A stretch of 64,000 bases of DNA from Lacrimispora xylanisolvens (GCF_002934545.1 NZ_PTJA01000013.1:62001-126000); one strand, 5' to 3'; shown: positions 28,306 to 37,416, numbered from the stretch's first letter. The notes: generated by a model not told the origin, from the sequence alone. Numbers and translations are program-made.

Positions 28306-29175
28306 ATGGAAGAACAAATGGAAGCTGTTCAACGGATGCAGGATTATATCATGGATCATTTATCAGAGGATATCACACTGGCCGCTCTGGCAAATGTATC
28401 TTATTTTTCACCGTGGTATTCTTACCGTCTCTTTGTACAGCACACGAATCTGACTCCGGCAAACTATATCCGGCGATTAAGACTTTCCAGGTCTGCAATT
28501 AAGTTAAGGGATGAGCCCTGCAAGATTATTGATGTAGCGGCTGAACTGGGGTTTGGAAGTGTTGACGGGTATCAGCGGGCATTCTTTCGGGAATTCGGCT
28601 GTAACCCCGGAGACTATGTGAAAAGACCTGTTCCTCTCTATCTATTTACCCCCTATGGTGTTAAATACCGTGCATTAAGAAGGGAGAAACAAATGGGTAC
28701 TGTAAGAACCATCTTTATTCAGGAAATAGAAAAGCCAAAACGTAAGGTTTTAATCAAAAGAGGAATTAAGGCAACTGATTATTTTGCGTATTGTGAAGAA
28801 GTAGGGTGTGATGTCTGGGGACTTTTACAGAGCATTAAATCCATAAGCGGCGAACCGGTTTGTCTCTGGCTGCCTAAATCCTATATTACGCCTGGAACTT
28901 CAGAGTATGTACAGGGTGTGGAAGTACCAGTTGATTATGATGGCCTAATTCCAGAAGGCCTGGATGTGATTGAACTTCCCGCAGCAAGATATCTTATGTT
29001 TCAAGGCGAACCCTTTGCAGAAGAAGATTACTGTCAGGCAATTGAAGAACTTCAGGAAGCCAGAAAAAAGTATAACCCCTCTGTGATCTGCGCACAATGG
29101 GATTTATCTAACCCGCACATTCAGCTGGAACCATTGGGACAAAGGGGCTATGTGGAGCTTTGGCCCATTAAATAA
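28306..29175 (+). CDS. AraC-family regulator with GyrI-like effector domain
   Basis: 289 aa. Two helix-turn-helix motifs occupy the N-terminus (ITLALANVSYFSPWYSYRLF region with DEPCKIIDVAAELGFGSVDGYQRAFFREFGCNPGDY), and a GyrI-like small-molecule domain fills about 125-289 (VEVPVDYDGLIPEGLDVIELPAARYLMFQGE). This HTH-first layout matches the Rob/BmrR-like effector-binding regulators that respond to drugs or hydrophobic compounds (family knowledge). AAGGTGGTGAAACG precedes ATG 28306. It lies 54 bp after the ATPase; its targets are unknown. Confidence 0.9.
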   Translation: MEEQMEAVQRMQDYIMDHLSEDITLAALANVSYFSPWYSYRLFVQHTNLTPANYIRRLRLSRSAIKLRDEPCKIIDVAAELGFGSVDGYQRAFFREFGCNPGDYVKRPVPLYLFTPYGVKYRALRREKQMGTVRTIFIQEIEKPKRKVLIKRGIKATDYFAYCEEVGCDVWGLLQSIKSISGEPVCLWLPKSYITPGTSEYVQGVEVPVDYDGLIPEGLDVIELPAARYLMFQGEPFAEEDYCQAIEELQEARKKYNPSVICAQWDLSNPHIQLEPLGQRGYVELWPIK

Positions 29176-29197
29176 TTCATATCAGCGTATCAACAAG

Positions 29198-29236
29198 AAA
29201 ACGGCATCTACTCATGAAAAGAGAAGGTGCCGTTTT
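29198..29236. terminator. bidirectional terminator between convergent genes
   Basis: AAAACGGCA (29198-29206) pairs perfectly with TGCCGTTTT (29228-29236). It lies between the AraC/GyrI gene and the AEC carrier, which converge. Confidence 0.75.
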
Positions 29237-29261
29237 GTCATTTTTAATATAATTTTCCGAA

Positions 29262-30179
29262 TTATAAAACCATGCACCACAGTGGGATGGTCACAAGTGA
29301 TAACAGGGTTGTCACCACCACACATTTAGTTGCAAAGATATAGTCTCCGTCATATTTGGCCGCCAGTATGGCAGTGGTGCTCCCTGCCGGCATACCAGTA
29401 AGCAGCACGGACACGCCGGATATCATAGGGCGCACAGGAAAGAGACGGCAGCAGATATATACCAGAAAGGGAATAAAAAACAAACGGATCAGGGTATATT
29501 TCATAATCCCTTTATCAATGATACTTCCCGCCTTTACCTCTGCAAGAATGGTACCGATTAATATCATGGAAACAGTTGTGGTACAGCCGCCCACATTTCG
29601 AATGGTATTTTCTAAAAATGCCGGCATTGATATCTGGGTAATCATAAAAAACAGGCCAATATACACTGCAACAATACATGGATGGGTAAGAACTTTCTTT
29701 ACCACTGTCTTCCTGTCCGGACTTTCTGTAAAATAAGATACTCCCGCAGACCACATGACAATTCGCTGGGGAACAAGGAAGATGGACGCATACATTAATC
29801 CTTCTGCTCCGTAAACCCCTTCTGCGATTGGATTTCCCATAAAACCGGCATTGGAGCAGACGGTTCCATACTGAAGCACCTTCTTTCGCCGGTCCGGCTC
29901 CTTATTATAAAAGGTATTGGCTATGATCAGGCAGCCAAACTGAATCAGTGTGGCAATCAGCAGAATAGCCGCAAAACCTTTCAGTATATCCAGATTAAAT
30001 TCAATGAGAAAGGAACTTATTATATTGCACGGCAGGATGAGATCAATCACCAGATCGGTCAGCACCTGTTTTGCACTGTCCGGCAGGATTCCCAGTTTCC
30101 TTAGAATCACTCCGGCTGCAACCAGTAAAAAAAGCATACCCTGCAGGTTTATAAGACTGCTATTTATCATATTTATCAC
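29262..30179 (-). CDS. AEC-family (auxin efflux carrier-like) transporter
   Basis: 305 aa membrane carrier with about ten helices in two halves. ILPCNIISSFLIEF and the late VLLTGMPAGSTTAILAAKYDGD are typical AEC motifs. Bacterial members are proposed malate/malonate carriers, not proven for this one. Start is GTG 30179 overlapping the upstream stop (GTGA); ATG 30170 three codons in is an alternative with AAGAAGAG upstream. Co-transcribed with the GltD-like oxidoreductase, which suggests both serve one substrate. Confidence 0.88.
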   Translation of the reverse strand: MINMINSSLINLQGMLFLLVAAGVILRKLGILPDSAKQVLTDLVIDLILPCNIISSFLIEFNLDILKGFAAILLIATLIQFGCLIIANTFYNKEPDRRKKVLQYGTVCSNAGFMGNPIAEGVYGAEGLMYASIFLVPQRIVMWSAGVSYFTESPDRKTVVKKVLTHPCIVAVYIGLFFMITQISMPAFLENTIRNVGGCTTTVSMILIGTILAEVKAGSIIDKGIMKYTLIRLFFIPFLVYICCRLFPVRPMISGVSVLLTGMPAGSTTAILAAKYDGDYIFATKCVVVTTLLSLVTIPLWCMVL

Positions 30180-31399
30180 TCTTCTTTTGATTTCATATAT
30201 TCATCCATGGCTTCTGCCACAGTTTTTGAGTAGGCCACAGCCTCTACCACCGTTCTGGCTCCTAACACCACATCTCCGGAAGCAAATATGCCAGGTATGG
30301 TAGTCTGACCGTTGTCGTCCGTCATAAGAAGACCATTCTGACTGGCTTTCAAGCCTTCAGTGGTATTCACCAGTTTGCTCTTTGGTCCCTGGCTGACCGA
30401 AATAATGGTGGAGTCTGCAAAAAACTGTTCCCGCTCTTCCCCCTGGCCAATTGCTTTTCCTTCTTCATCATGGATGACATTTACAAATACAGGACCTTCA
30501 TCTGTGATTTCCACTATCTGCTTTCCAAACTGGAAATCCGCTCCGTCAAGCTTTGCATAGGCTGTTTCATGCTCGCTTGCATTGCTTACGTTTCCTCTTG
30601 CATAAAGCGTCACCTTTCTGGCACCATGGCGGATAGCTGTCCTTGCCACATCCATGGCGGAATTGCCCATTCCAATTATAGCAACGGTATCCCCCAGATT
30701 ATATGCATCGGGATTGGCAAGATAATCAATGGCGTAATGAACATTACCCAGAGATTCTCCCTTTACGCCCAGTGTTTTCGGTCTCCAAACACCAGTACCG
30801 ATAAATATACTCTGATATCCGTCTCGAATTAAATCCTTTATTTCCAGTGCTGTTCCTATAGCTGTGTTGGGACGAATCTTAACTCCGATTTCCAGAAGCT
30901 TTTTCTTGTAACGCTCCAGTATGGATTTGGGAAGGCGGAATTCTGGAATTCCGTACTGTAAAACTCCTCCAACCTTATCTCTGGCATCAAAAATCGTCAC
31001 ACTGTAGCCCTTTTTCGTCAGGAGAATTGCAATGGTGATACCGGCTGGTCCTGCACCGATTACCGCCACCTTTTTACCGTTTTTCGGCATGCATTCAATT
31101 TTTAACTTATCAAAAACAGTATCGGAGATGTAATTTTCAATACTGCTGATGTGGACTGGCTGGCCTTTCTTTCCCAGTATGCAGTGGCCTTCACACTGTT
31201 TCTCATGATTGCATACCAGAGAACACACCAGTGACATGGGATTATTTTCAAATACCATCTCTCCCGCTCTGTTTAAATCCCCTTCTTTAAATGCCTGAAT
31301 CATCTGTGGAATGGCAGTCTGTATGGGGCATCCCTGCCGGCATAATGGTTTTTTGCAGTTTAAGCATCTGTTTGCTTCATCAATTACATGTACAGCCAT
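30176..31399 (-). CDS. GltD/NfnL-like FAD-NAD(P) oxidoreductase
   Basis: 407 aa flavoprotein of the glutamate synthase small-subunit family. The N-terminal cysteine-rich domain (CLNCKKPLCRQGCPIQ; SLVCSLVCNHEKQCEGHC) can hold [4Fe-4S] clusters. An FAD site (VIGAGPAGITIAILL) at about 112 and an NAD(P) site (IIGMGNSAMDVARTA) at about 242 follow, ending with GIFASGDVVLGARTVVEAVA. No GltB is encoded nearby, so a true glutamate synthase role is unlikely; it probably delivers electrons to another partner. Overlaps the AEC carrier by 4 nt. Confidence 0.88.
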   Translation of the reverse strand: MAVHVIDEANRCLNCKKPLCRQGCPIQTAIPQMIQAFKEGDLNRAGEMVFENNPMSLVCSLVCNHEKQCEGHCILGKKGQPVHISSIENYISDTVFDKLKIECMPKNGKKVAVIGAGPAGITIAILLTKKGYSVTIFDARDKVGGVLQYGIPEFRLPKSILERYKKKLLEIGVKIRPNTAIGTALEIKDLIRDGYQSIFIGTGVWRPKTLGVKGESLGNVHYAIDYLANPDAYNLGDTVAIIGMGNSAMDVARTAIRHGARKVTLYARGNVSNASEHETAYAKLDGADFQFGKQIVEITDEGPVFVNVIHDEEGKAIGQGEEREQFFADSTIISVSQGPKSKLVNTTEGLKASQNGLLMTDDNGQTTIPGIFASGDVVLGARTVVEAVAYSKTVAEAMDEYMKSKEE

Positions 31400-31460
31400 A
31401 ATTTATTTTCCTTTCGCTTTTGCTCTCTATTATTTTCGGTTTTCAATTGTTCTTATGTTG

Positions 31461-31521
31461 CACATTGTATACAATTCAATGTGTTGGACACATCATATCA
31501 CATTCAAAATAAGAAAATCAA
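31461..31521 (-). promoter_or_regulatory. promoter with nested palindromic operator for the oxidoreductase-AEC operon
   Basis: Minus-strand promoter: TTGATT (31516-31521), 18 bp, TATGAT (31492-31497). Starting around the expected start of transcription is a palindrome ATTGTATACAAT (31464-31475) nested with CACATTG (31461-31467) / CAATGTG (31477-31483). The shape resembles GntR-family operators and its place implies repression. Confidence 0.55.
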
Positions 31522-31592
31522 TAGACATGTATCATGTACAAAAAAAAATAAATTATGTCAAAAAAATATCGAATTTACCTGACTTTCTCTAG

Positions 31593-31661
31593 AAAAAAAG
31601 AGAATTCAAAGCTCTTTGTGCACCTGTAAAAAACAGGCAGCAAAAAACCTTAAATTCTCTT
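31593..31661 (-). terminator. terminator after apt
   Basis: AAGAGAATT (31598-31606) pairs with AATTCTCTT (31653-31661), with an inner GCCTG/CAGG stem; the minus strand then reads a seven-T run (31593-31599). Confidence 0.75.
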
Positions 31662-31670
31662 ACCAGATGA

Positions 31671-32195
31671 TTATTTACCTTCGTAGATAATCATCGCATC
31701 TACATCATATCCCTTAAGTCTGTCTCTACCGTTTAATCCGGCAAGTTCCATGATAAAGCAGATCTTAACCACTTCGCCGCCCAGTTCTTCCACCAGCTTG
31801 ATAATCGCTTCAATGGTTCCTCCGGTTGCAATCAGGTCATCGATAATAACCACTTTCTGTCCCGGTTTAATGGAATCCTTATGAATCTCCACTGTGGCTT
31901 TGCCATATTCCAGTTCATAATCAGCAGAAAGAACTTCTCTTGGAAGTTTCCCTTTCTTACGCACAGGTATAAAGCCCTTGTGCTCTGCATAGGCTACCGG
32001 CACACCAAAAATAAAGCCTCTGGACTCAGGCCCGATTACAGAATCATATTCCACTCCTTCTAACATCTGACGAACGCCATCCACAGCCATGGAAAGTCCG
32101 TCCGGGTCTTCCAGAATGGTAGTCACATCACGGAATACAATTCCTGCCTCCGGAAAATCCGGAATGCTTGTGACATAATCTTCTAATTTCTTCAT
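31671..32195 (-). CDS. apt: adenine phosphoribosyltransferase
   Basis: 174 aa purine salvage enzyme joining adenine and PRPP to AMP. FRDVTTILEDPDG, GPESRGFIFGVPVAY and the PRPP loop VVIIDDLIATGGT are all diagnostic. Full length for the family (about 170-180 aa). It is on its own, downstream of xerD by about 120 bp on the same strand. Confidence 0.97.
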   Translation of the reverse strand: MKKLEDYVTSIPDFPEAGIVFRDVTTILEDPDGLSMAVDGVRQMLEGVEYDSVIGPESRGFIFGVPVAYAEHKGFIPVRKKGKLPREVLSADYELEYGKATVEIHKDSIKPGQKVVIIDDLIATGGTIEAIIKLVEELGGEVVKICFIMELAGLNGRDRLKGYDVDAMIIYEGK

Positions 32196-32313
32196 CTTCT
32201 ATCCCTCATAATCATAAAATTTTCCTGCAGCTTTTCACGCCGACTCACCTATTATAGCGCAAAGAATCTATACAGGCAAATATTGTTTTATATTCTTCTG
32301 TATTATATTCCGG

Positions 32314-33201
32314 CTAACTTCTTGGGTGAGCTCCTGCGTAGGTGCGCCGCACGTTTTCTTTCTGGGCATAGTTCATATACATCTGTGTTGTCGCCATATC
32401 AGAATGACCAAGCATGGCCTGCACTGCATGGATATCCGCACCGTTACGAAGCAGATGGGCGGCAAATGAATGCCTTAAAGTATGAGGGGTAATATCGGAT
32501 TGAATACCCGCTTTATCTCCGTAAAATTTGATGATCTTCCAGAATCCCTGACGGCTCATGGGTTTGCCGCTGCAATTGGTAAACAGCCAGTCCGAATCCT
32601 GCCCTTTTAAAAGAGCTTGTCTGCCCCGTTCCATATACGCGGAAAGAGCCAGCTTGGCTACTTTACCAAACGGTATCATCCGTTCCTTATGCTCGTCCCG
32701 GCATGTAATATATCCCACGGACAGATTCACATCTCTGCTCTCTAAATGAATCAGCTCTGACACCCTGATTCCAGTAGCGTAAAGAAGTTCTAACATGGCA
32801 CGGTCCCTTAACTCCTTGGGGGAGTCTCCGCAGGGCTGGCTTAGCAGACAGTTCACCTCATCCACAGTCAATATGGTAGGCGCTTTCTTCTCAACTTTTG
32901 GCGCTTTTAACAGCTCTGCCGGATCTTTGGGAATCAGCCCTTCTCTGCATTCATAATGGAAAAATGCTTTCATGGAAGCCAGACAGCGTGAAATGGTAGT
33001 AGTCGCTCTGCCTTCTTTTTCCAGAAACAGGATATAGGAATTCAGACTGGTTTTCGTCACCTTGTCCACTTCCATGATTCCCTGCTGCCCCAAAAAAGAA
33101 GCCATCTGAATCAAATCTCTCTGGTATGACACCTCAGTGTTTTTTGATGTTTTTTTTATTTCTCTTAAATAAATAATAAAATGATTAATATCGGCTACCA
33201 T
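32314..33201 (-). CDS. xerD: site-specific tyrosine recombinase XerD
   Basis: 295 aa recombinase of chromosome dimer resolution. The core-binding domain (INHFIIYLREIKKTSKNTEVSYQRDL) is followed by the catalytic domain with R (ELLYATGIRVSEL), HTLRHSFAAHLL (H-x-x-R) and the C-terminal GHSDMATTQMYMN with Tyr nucleophile. I start at ATG 33201 after AGGGGATATTG; the longer frame adds 49 unlikely residues. Length and order next to spoIIM and the ADP-ribose pyrophosphatase mirror the B. subtilis nudF-spoIIM-fur-xerD region, so this is chromosomal XerD, not a phage integrase. Confidence 0.95.
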   Translation of the reverse strand: MVADINHFIIYLREIKKTSKNTEVSYQRDLIQMASFLGQQGIMEVDKVTKTSLNSYILFLEKEGRATTTISRCLASMKAFFHYECREGLIPKDPAELLKAPKVEKKAPTILTVDEVNCLLSQPCGDSPKELRDRAMLELLYATGIRVSELIHLESRDVNLSVGYITCRDEHKERMIPFGKVAKLALSAYMERGRQALLKGQDSDWLFTNCSGKPMSRQGFWKIIKFYGDKAGIQSDITPHTLRHSFAAHLLRNGADIHAVQAMLGHSDMATTQMYMNYAQKENVRRTYAGAHPRS

Positions 33202-33421
33202 TTCAATATCCCCTGACCTTCCGGTTTCAAAAAATGCCCTAAAATAAGGCTTCTTCCTAACATTATATAGACTATTTTCGATAAAATCAAACACATTTTT
33301 TGAGCAGAAAAAGCACTTTACATAATATATACTAGATATTGGTGGCATGCTCCGTTATTTCGCAAGATATGGTAACTTTTGGTCAATCATTTTACTATAT
33401 TTTTTTTCAGGAATCTCGATT

Positions 33422-34021
33422 TTACAGGACATATTTCAGGAAAACAGGATTCATCCAGGTCTCCAGAGCACTTCCCATGATGCACAGAAGAAGGATTAAA
33501 AAAAGCACTGCAACCCGAAACCGTTTTCCTTTCTGTACGCCCCAGTACAGTAAAAGAATCCACAACGGCAGATAACAAAGCCATTGGGGCATCACTGTCA
33601 TGAAAAAAAACGGCAATCCCATTAGTCCTTTTTGTACGGTAATGACAGACATGACAAATCCCATGGAAAATCCAAGTCCTGCTGTCATAAAACAGTATAA
33701 AATGGCAGCATATGCGGTCATTCCTATCAGCCATGCAACAAAAATCTGGATCAGTCTCTGTCTTAAAACTTCTCCGAAGAGCCCTATTCCATTCTGCCCG
33801 TTTACACTTTTACTTCTGTCTAACAATCCAAGGTAGTAAACCGCTTCATTTTCAAAAGAAGAATACCAGAAATTGGCAATGATTGTCCCTGCAATCAGTC
33901 CGATAAAAAAGCAGACCAGATACCGGTCATCTGCCCTGACTTTCCCTGGAACCTGAATATAGCCGCCTCTTAAGGCTCTTCTCTTTAGTCCTTGTTTGAA
34001 ACGCAGCAAGTAATTTGCCAT
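33422..34021 (-). CDS. spoIIM: stage II sporulation protein M
   Basis: 199 aa membrane protein with about five hydrophobic helices (for example CFFIGLIAGTIIANF, IFVAWLIGMTAYAAILYCF, MGLPFFFMTVMPQWLCYLPLW). SpoIIM works with SpoIID and SpoIIP in peptidoglycan remodelling during engulfment (family knowledge). Length is near B. subtilis SpoIIM and the neighbours are syntenic. Note that the sequence family also includes non-spore integral membrane proteins; the synteny makes SpoIIM the best call. Confidence 0.88.
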   Translation of the reverse strand: MANYLLRFKQGLKRRALRGGYIQVPGKVRADDRYLVCFFIGLIAGTIIANFWYSSFENEAVYYLGLLDRSKSVNGQNGIGLFGEVLRQRLIQIFVAWLIGMTAYAAILYCFMTAGLGFSMGFVMSVITVQKGLMGLPFFFMTVMPQWLCYLPLWILLLYWGVQKGKRFRVAVLFLILLLCIMGSALETWMNPVFLKYVL

Positions 34022-34079
34022 AAAAATCCCCCTACAGGTCTTGTCATAATTTATGCCTGCAGAGGGTCTGTTTATTCCC

Positions 34080-34628
34080 TTATTTTACATCATACTTCCT
34101 TGCATACGCTAAAATAGCCGCAATGGTTTTTCCATCTGTAATCTCTCCCTGATAGATCTTCTCTTCCAGGTCCTTTACGGTCCATTCTTCCACTTCGATA
34201 TATTCATCTTCGTCTAAATTCTGGACGGAAGGCTCTAAATCCCGTGCCACAAAGATATCAATGACTTCATCACAGAAAGCAACCGTAGTGTTGACTCTTA
34301 TGAGAAATTCCAGCTTTTCTTTTTCTGTCTTATACCCGGTCTCCTCTTCCAGTTCTCTGTGAGCACAGTCAATCTTTGGCTCTTCAGGGAAGTTCAGTGC
34401 TCCCGCCGGCACCTCCAGCGTATACCGGTCCAGTGCATTGCGGTACTGTCTGACCATAAGGATGGTTCCGTCTTTTGTAACCGGCACCACTGCTGCTGCC
34501 CCATTATGATGAATGAAGTCCCAGTGTGCCAGATGTCCGTTTGCATCTACGGTATCTTCGTATATTTTCAAAATGCTCCCCTGATATTTCAGGGTCCTGT
34601 CTAATCGTTTTACCGGAAGCTGATCCAT
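34080..34628 (-). CDS. nudF: NUDIX ADP-ribose pyrophosphatase
   Basis: 182 aa hydrolase likely cleaving ADP-ribose to AMP and ribose-5-phosphate. The Nudix box reads GALNFPEEPKIDCAHRELEEETG, preceded by EVPA as in ADP-ribose pyrophosphatases; it has one residue more than the canonical spacing between Gly and Arg. The N-terminal half (TLKYQGSILKIYEDTVDANGH) matches this subgroup. Located between proC and spoIIM. Confidence 0.9.
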   Translation of the reverse strand: MDQLPVKRLDRTLKYQGSILKIYEDTVDANGHLAHWDFIHHNGAAAVVPVTKDGTILMVRQYRNALDRYTLEVPAGALNFPEEPKIDCAHRELEEETGYKTEKEKLEFLIRVNTTVAFCDEVIDIFVARDLEPSVQNLDEDEYIEVEEWTVKDLEEKIYQGEITDGKTIAAILAYARKYDVK

Positions 34629-34657
34629 GACTGGCTTCTCCTTTCCCTGAACTTTGT

Positions 34658-35452
34658 CTATATCTTCTCACATTTTTTAAAACAGGCATCCGAAGCCTTA
34701 ATCACCGCATTGCGAAAGCCAAATTCCTCTAAGGCAGAAACTCCGGCAATGGTAGTTCCTCCCGGAGAGCAGACCTTGTCTTTCAGTGCTCCCGGGTGCT
34801 CCCCGGTCTCAAGCACCATTCTGGCACTTCCGACTACCGCCTGGGCTGCCATCTCATAAGCCGCATCACGGGGAAGGCCGTACTTTACAGCACTGTCAGC
34901 CAGTGCTTCAATAAACAGATAGACATAAGCAGGGGAACTGCCGCTGACACATACCACTGCATTCATCAGGCGTTCCTCTACAATCCTCATTTTACCAAGG
35001 GAAGTGAATATACTATCAATGGCGTGCTTCTCTTCGTCTGAAAAAGATTTTTCGTCATAGCAGACTCCTGTCATACCCTCTCCCAAAAGAGCAGGGGTAT
35101 TGGGCATGGCACGTACCACTCTTTTTTCCTCTCCCAGTTTTTCCTTCAGCTGGGTGGTGGTGATTCCGGGTGCAATGGATATGATAACATTTTTTTCAGT
35201 CACAGTATCCTTAAGCTGCTCCAGAAGCGGATCAAAATACTGTGGTTTTACTGCCAGAACAATATAGGTTGCAAGCTTCGCGCACTCCTGGTTTGTTTTC
35301 ACCCAGTCAATGCCAAGCTCCTTTGATACCTGGGCGCAGCGATCCTGATTCACATCAGTAAAAACAATATCCTCTTTTCCATATTGTTTCAATAATCCTT
35401 TGGCAATTGCGTATCCCATATTTCCAATTCCGATGATTCCTATCTTCGCCAT
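34658..35452 (-). CDS. proC: pyrroline-5-carboxylate reductase
   Basis: 264 aa NAD(P)H enzyme for the last step of proline synthesis. Rossmann motif IGIIGIGNMGYAIAKGLL at the N-terminus, VVRAMPNTPALLGEGMTG, SGSSPAYVYLFIEALAD and the C-terminal SPGGTTIAGVSALEE are typical. ATG 35452 after GCAGGAGGATATCAG is chosen over a longer frame to 35494. Divergent from the trp leader. Confidence 0.96.
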   Translation of the reverse strand: MAKIGIIGIGNMGYAIAKGLLKQYGKEDIVFTDVNQDRCAQVSKELGIDWVKTNQECAKLATYIVLAVKPQYFDPLLEQLKDTVTEKNVIISIAPGITTTQLKEKLGEEKRVVRAMPNTPALLGEGMTGVCYDEKSFSDEEKHAIDSIFTSLGKMRIVEERLMNAVVCVSGSSPAYVYLFIEALADSAVKYGLPRDAAYEMAAQAVVGSARMVLETGEHPGALKDKVCSPGGTTIAGVSALEEFGFRNAVIKASDACFKKCEKI

Positions 35453-35549
35453 CTGATATCCTCCTGCTTTTTTACTGCTTTCAATTAGCACCATTCTAAC
35501 ACCATTTTTTCAAATGTCAATGAGGTTAAAATTAAATTTAAATTTCGTA

Positions 35550-35578
35550 TTGACATTTTCTTTCTGATCTCATATACT
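35550..35578 (+). promoter_or_regulatory. trp operon promoter
   Basis: TTGACA (35550-35555), 17 bp, TATACT (35573-35578), directly upstream of the T-box leader. Confidence 0.82.
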
Positions 35579-35594
35579 GTAGCAAAGCAAAGTA

Positions 35595-35898
35595 ATAAAC
35601 TGTTGAGCAGGAGTAAGTAAGATCTCTTCATCATGCACAGAGAGCTTCCGGTTGGTGAGAGGAAGCGTTGATGTCTGGTCTGAATGGACCTGCGAGGGCG
35701 GCTTGAAACCGGTGTTTGTCTCCGGTAGTAGATGCCGACGGGTTTCCTATCCGTTATCAAGGGGAGGCACATGTTAGTGTGCTATAAGCGGGAGAAGTCT
35801 ATCTTCTCCAATCAGGGTGGTACCGCGGAACGTATATTTTAAGCTTCCGTCCCTCTTATCCATAGAACTATGGAAGAGGGACGGGAGCTTTTTTTGTT
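35595..35898 (+). ncRNA. Trp T-box leader
   Basis: Leader RNA that reads uncharged tRNA-Trp to antiterminate trpEGDCFBA. Stem I carries CTGAATGGACCTG, in which TGG (35695-35697) is the Trp specifier codon. The T-box consensus AGGGTGGTACCGCG lies at 35814-35827 and would pair with the tRNA acceptor end. A terminator (AAGCTTCCGTCCCTCTT with AAGAGGGACGGGAGCTT, 35841-35887, then seven T) follows. Confidence 0.95.
35841..35896 (+). terminator. T-box terminator
   Basis: A 17-position stem (AAGCTTCCGTCCCTCTT / AAGAGGGACGGGAGCTT) with a TTTTTTT tail; mutually exclusive with the antiterminator formed by the T-box sequence. Confidence 0.9.
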
Positions 35899-35934
35899 AC
35901 ATAAAATTCTTATTCAGGAAAGGAGCCAGTAATT

Positions 35935-37416
35935 ATGAACATTACACCGGATTGCAGGGAGATTGAAGCGCTTGGTGCTTCCTACCCTGTCATACCAGTC
36001 TGCCGGGAAATTTATGCAGACATTGTAACCCCCATCACGCTGCTTAGAAAAATCGGTGCATTAAGCAGTAAGTACTATTTGTTAGAAAGTATCGAGGGCG
36101 GCGAAAACTGGGGACGCTACTCCTTTCTTGGATATGATCCGGTCATGAAGATCAGCTGCAAGGATCATGTTGTTACCATACGCCGTTATGACAGTAACGG
36201 AGGAGCAGCTCCGGACGAAATCGTTCAGACAGACACTCCCTTTGAAATTCTCCGGGAAATATTAAAGGAATATCATTCTCCGAAAATTCCGGGACTTCCG
36301 CCCTTTACCGGAGGCTTTGTAGGGTATTTTGCTTACAGCATGATCGGATATGCGGAGCCTGTGCTGTCAATCAAAAAAGGGGACTGCAGCGATTTTGATC
36401 TCATGCTGTTTGATACGGTCATTGCCTATGATCATTTGAAACAGAAAATAAGCATCGTGGTAAATATGAAAACCGACCGGATTATGGAAAACTACGGAGC
36501 TGCCTGTACAAGACTGGAAAGCATTGCACGGATGATTGGAGAAAATACTCCTTTGAAAAAATCGGCTGTACAGGGCAGACCGGAGTTTCACTGCAATGTT
36601 ACCAAAGAGGAATACTGCCGTATGGTGGAGAAGGCAAAAGATTACATTGTGGACGGTGATATTTTTCAGGCAGTTCTGTCCAGACAGTTTAAAAGTGAGT
36701 ATCATGACAGTCTTCTAAATGCTTACCGGGTGTTAAGAACCACCAATCCCTCGCCCTACATGGTTTATCTTCACATGGATGAGACTGAAATCATCAGCAC
36801 CTCTCCTGAGACCCTGGTCCGGTTAAAGGACGGAAGGCTGACCACCTTCCCCGTTGCCGGTTCCAGACCAAGAGGGCGCTGTGAAGAGGAAGACAGACAG
36901 CTGGAAGAGGAACTGCTTGCTGATGAAAAGGAGCTGTCCGAACATAACATGCTTGTGGATTTAGGACGGAATGATCTGGGAAAAATCGCAGCTTTTTCCA
37001 CGGTTGAGGTCACCGGATACAAGATGATCCACAGGTTTTCCCGGATTATGCACATCTGCTCCCAGGTAGAGGCAGACATAAGACCAGACTGCGATGGTCT
37101 GTCCGCAATCGAGGCAGTACTTCCTGCCGGTACACTCTCCGGCGCACCAAAGATCCGTGCCTGTGAGATTATCGAGGAGCTGGAGCGGGAACCCAGGGGC
37201 ATCTACGGCGGAGCTCTTGGATACATTGATTTTACCGGAAACATGGATACCTGCATTGCCATACGGATGGCAGTGAAGAAAAACGGAATGGTGACCGTTC
37301 AGGCCGGCGGCGGGATTGTGGCTGACAGTGTTCCGGAGCTGGAATATGAGGAGTCAGGCAACAAAGCAAAGGCTGTAATCCACGCAATTGAAACGGCTGG
37401 GGAGGTGAATGACTGA
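35935..37416 (+). CDS. trpE: anthranilate synthase component I
   Basis: 493 aa chorismate-using subunit; with TrpG it makes anthranilate. The feedback site KYYLLESIEGGENWGRYSF (LLES motif) suggests tryptophan inhibition is kept. Catalytic blocks DGDIFQAVLSRQF, NPSPYMVYL, TFPVAGSRPRG, EHNMLVDLGRNDLG and GTLSGAPKIRACEI are intact. AAAGGAGCCAG precedes ATG 35935. First gene after the T-box; its stop overlaps the trpG start (TGATG). Confidence 0.97.
   Translation: MNITPDCREIEALGASYPVIPVCREIYADIVTPITLLRKIGALSSKYYLLESIEGGENWGRYSFLGYDPVMKISCKDHVVTIRRYDSNGGAAPDEIVQTDTPFEILREILKEYHSPKIPGLPPFTGGFVGYFAYSMIGYAEPVLSIKKGDCSDFDLMLFDTVIAYDHLKQKISIVVNMKTDRIMENYGAACTRLESIARMIGENTPLKKSAVQGRPEFHCNVTKEEYCRMVEKAKDYIVDGDIFQAVLSRQFKSEYHDSLLNAYRVLRTTNPSPYMVYLHMDETEIISTSPETLVRLKDGRLTTFPVAGSRPRGRCEEEDRQLEEELLADEKELSEHNMLVDLGRNDLGKIAAFSTVEVTGYKMIHRFSRIMHICSQVEADIRPDCDGLSAIEAVLPAGTLSGAPKIRACEIIEELEREPRGIYGGALGYIDFTGNMDTCIAIRMAVKKNGMVTVQAGGGIVADSVPELEYEESGNKAKAVIHAIETAGEVND

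Noticed and set aside
30176-31399. True glutamate synthase small subunit
   Set aside because: No large subunit in the window and the gene is coupled to an AEC carrier.
32314-33201. Phage or integron integrase
   Set aside because: Length, motifs and synteny with spoIIM and the ADP-ribose pyrophosphatase identify chromosomal XerD; no phage genes or att repeats nearby.
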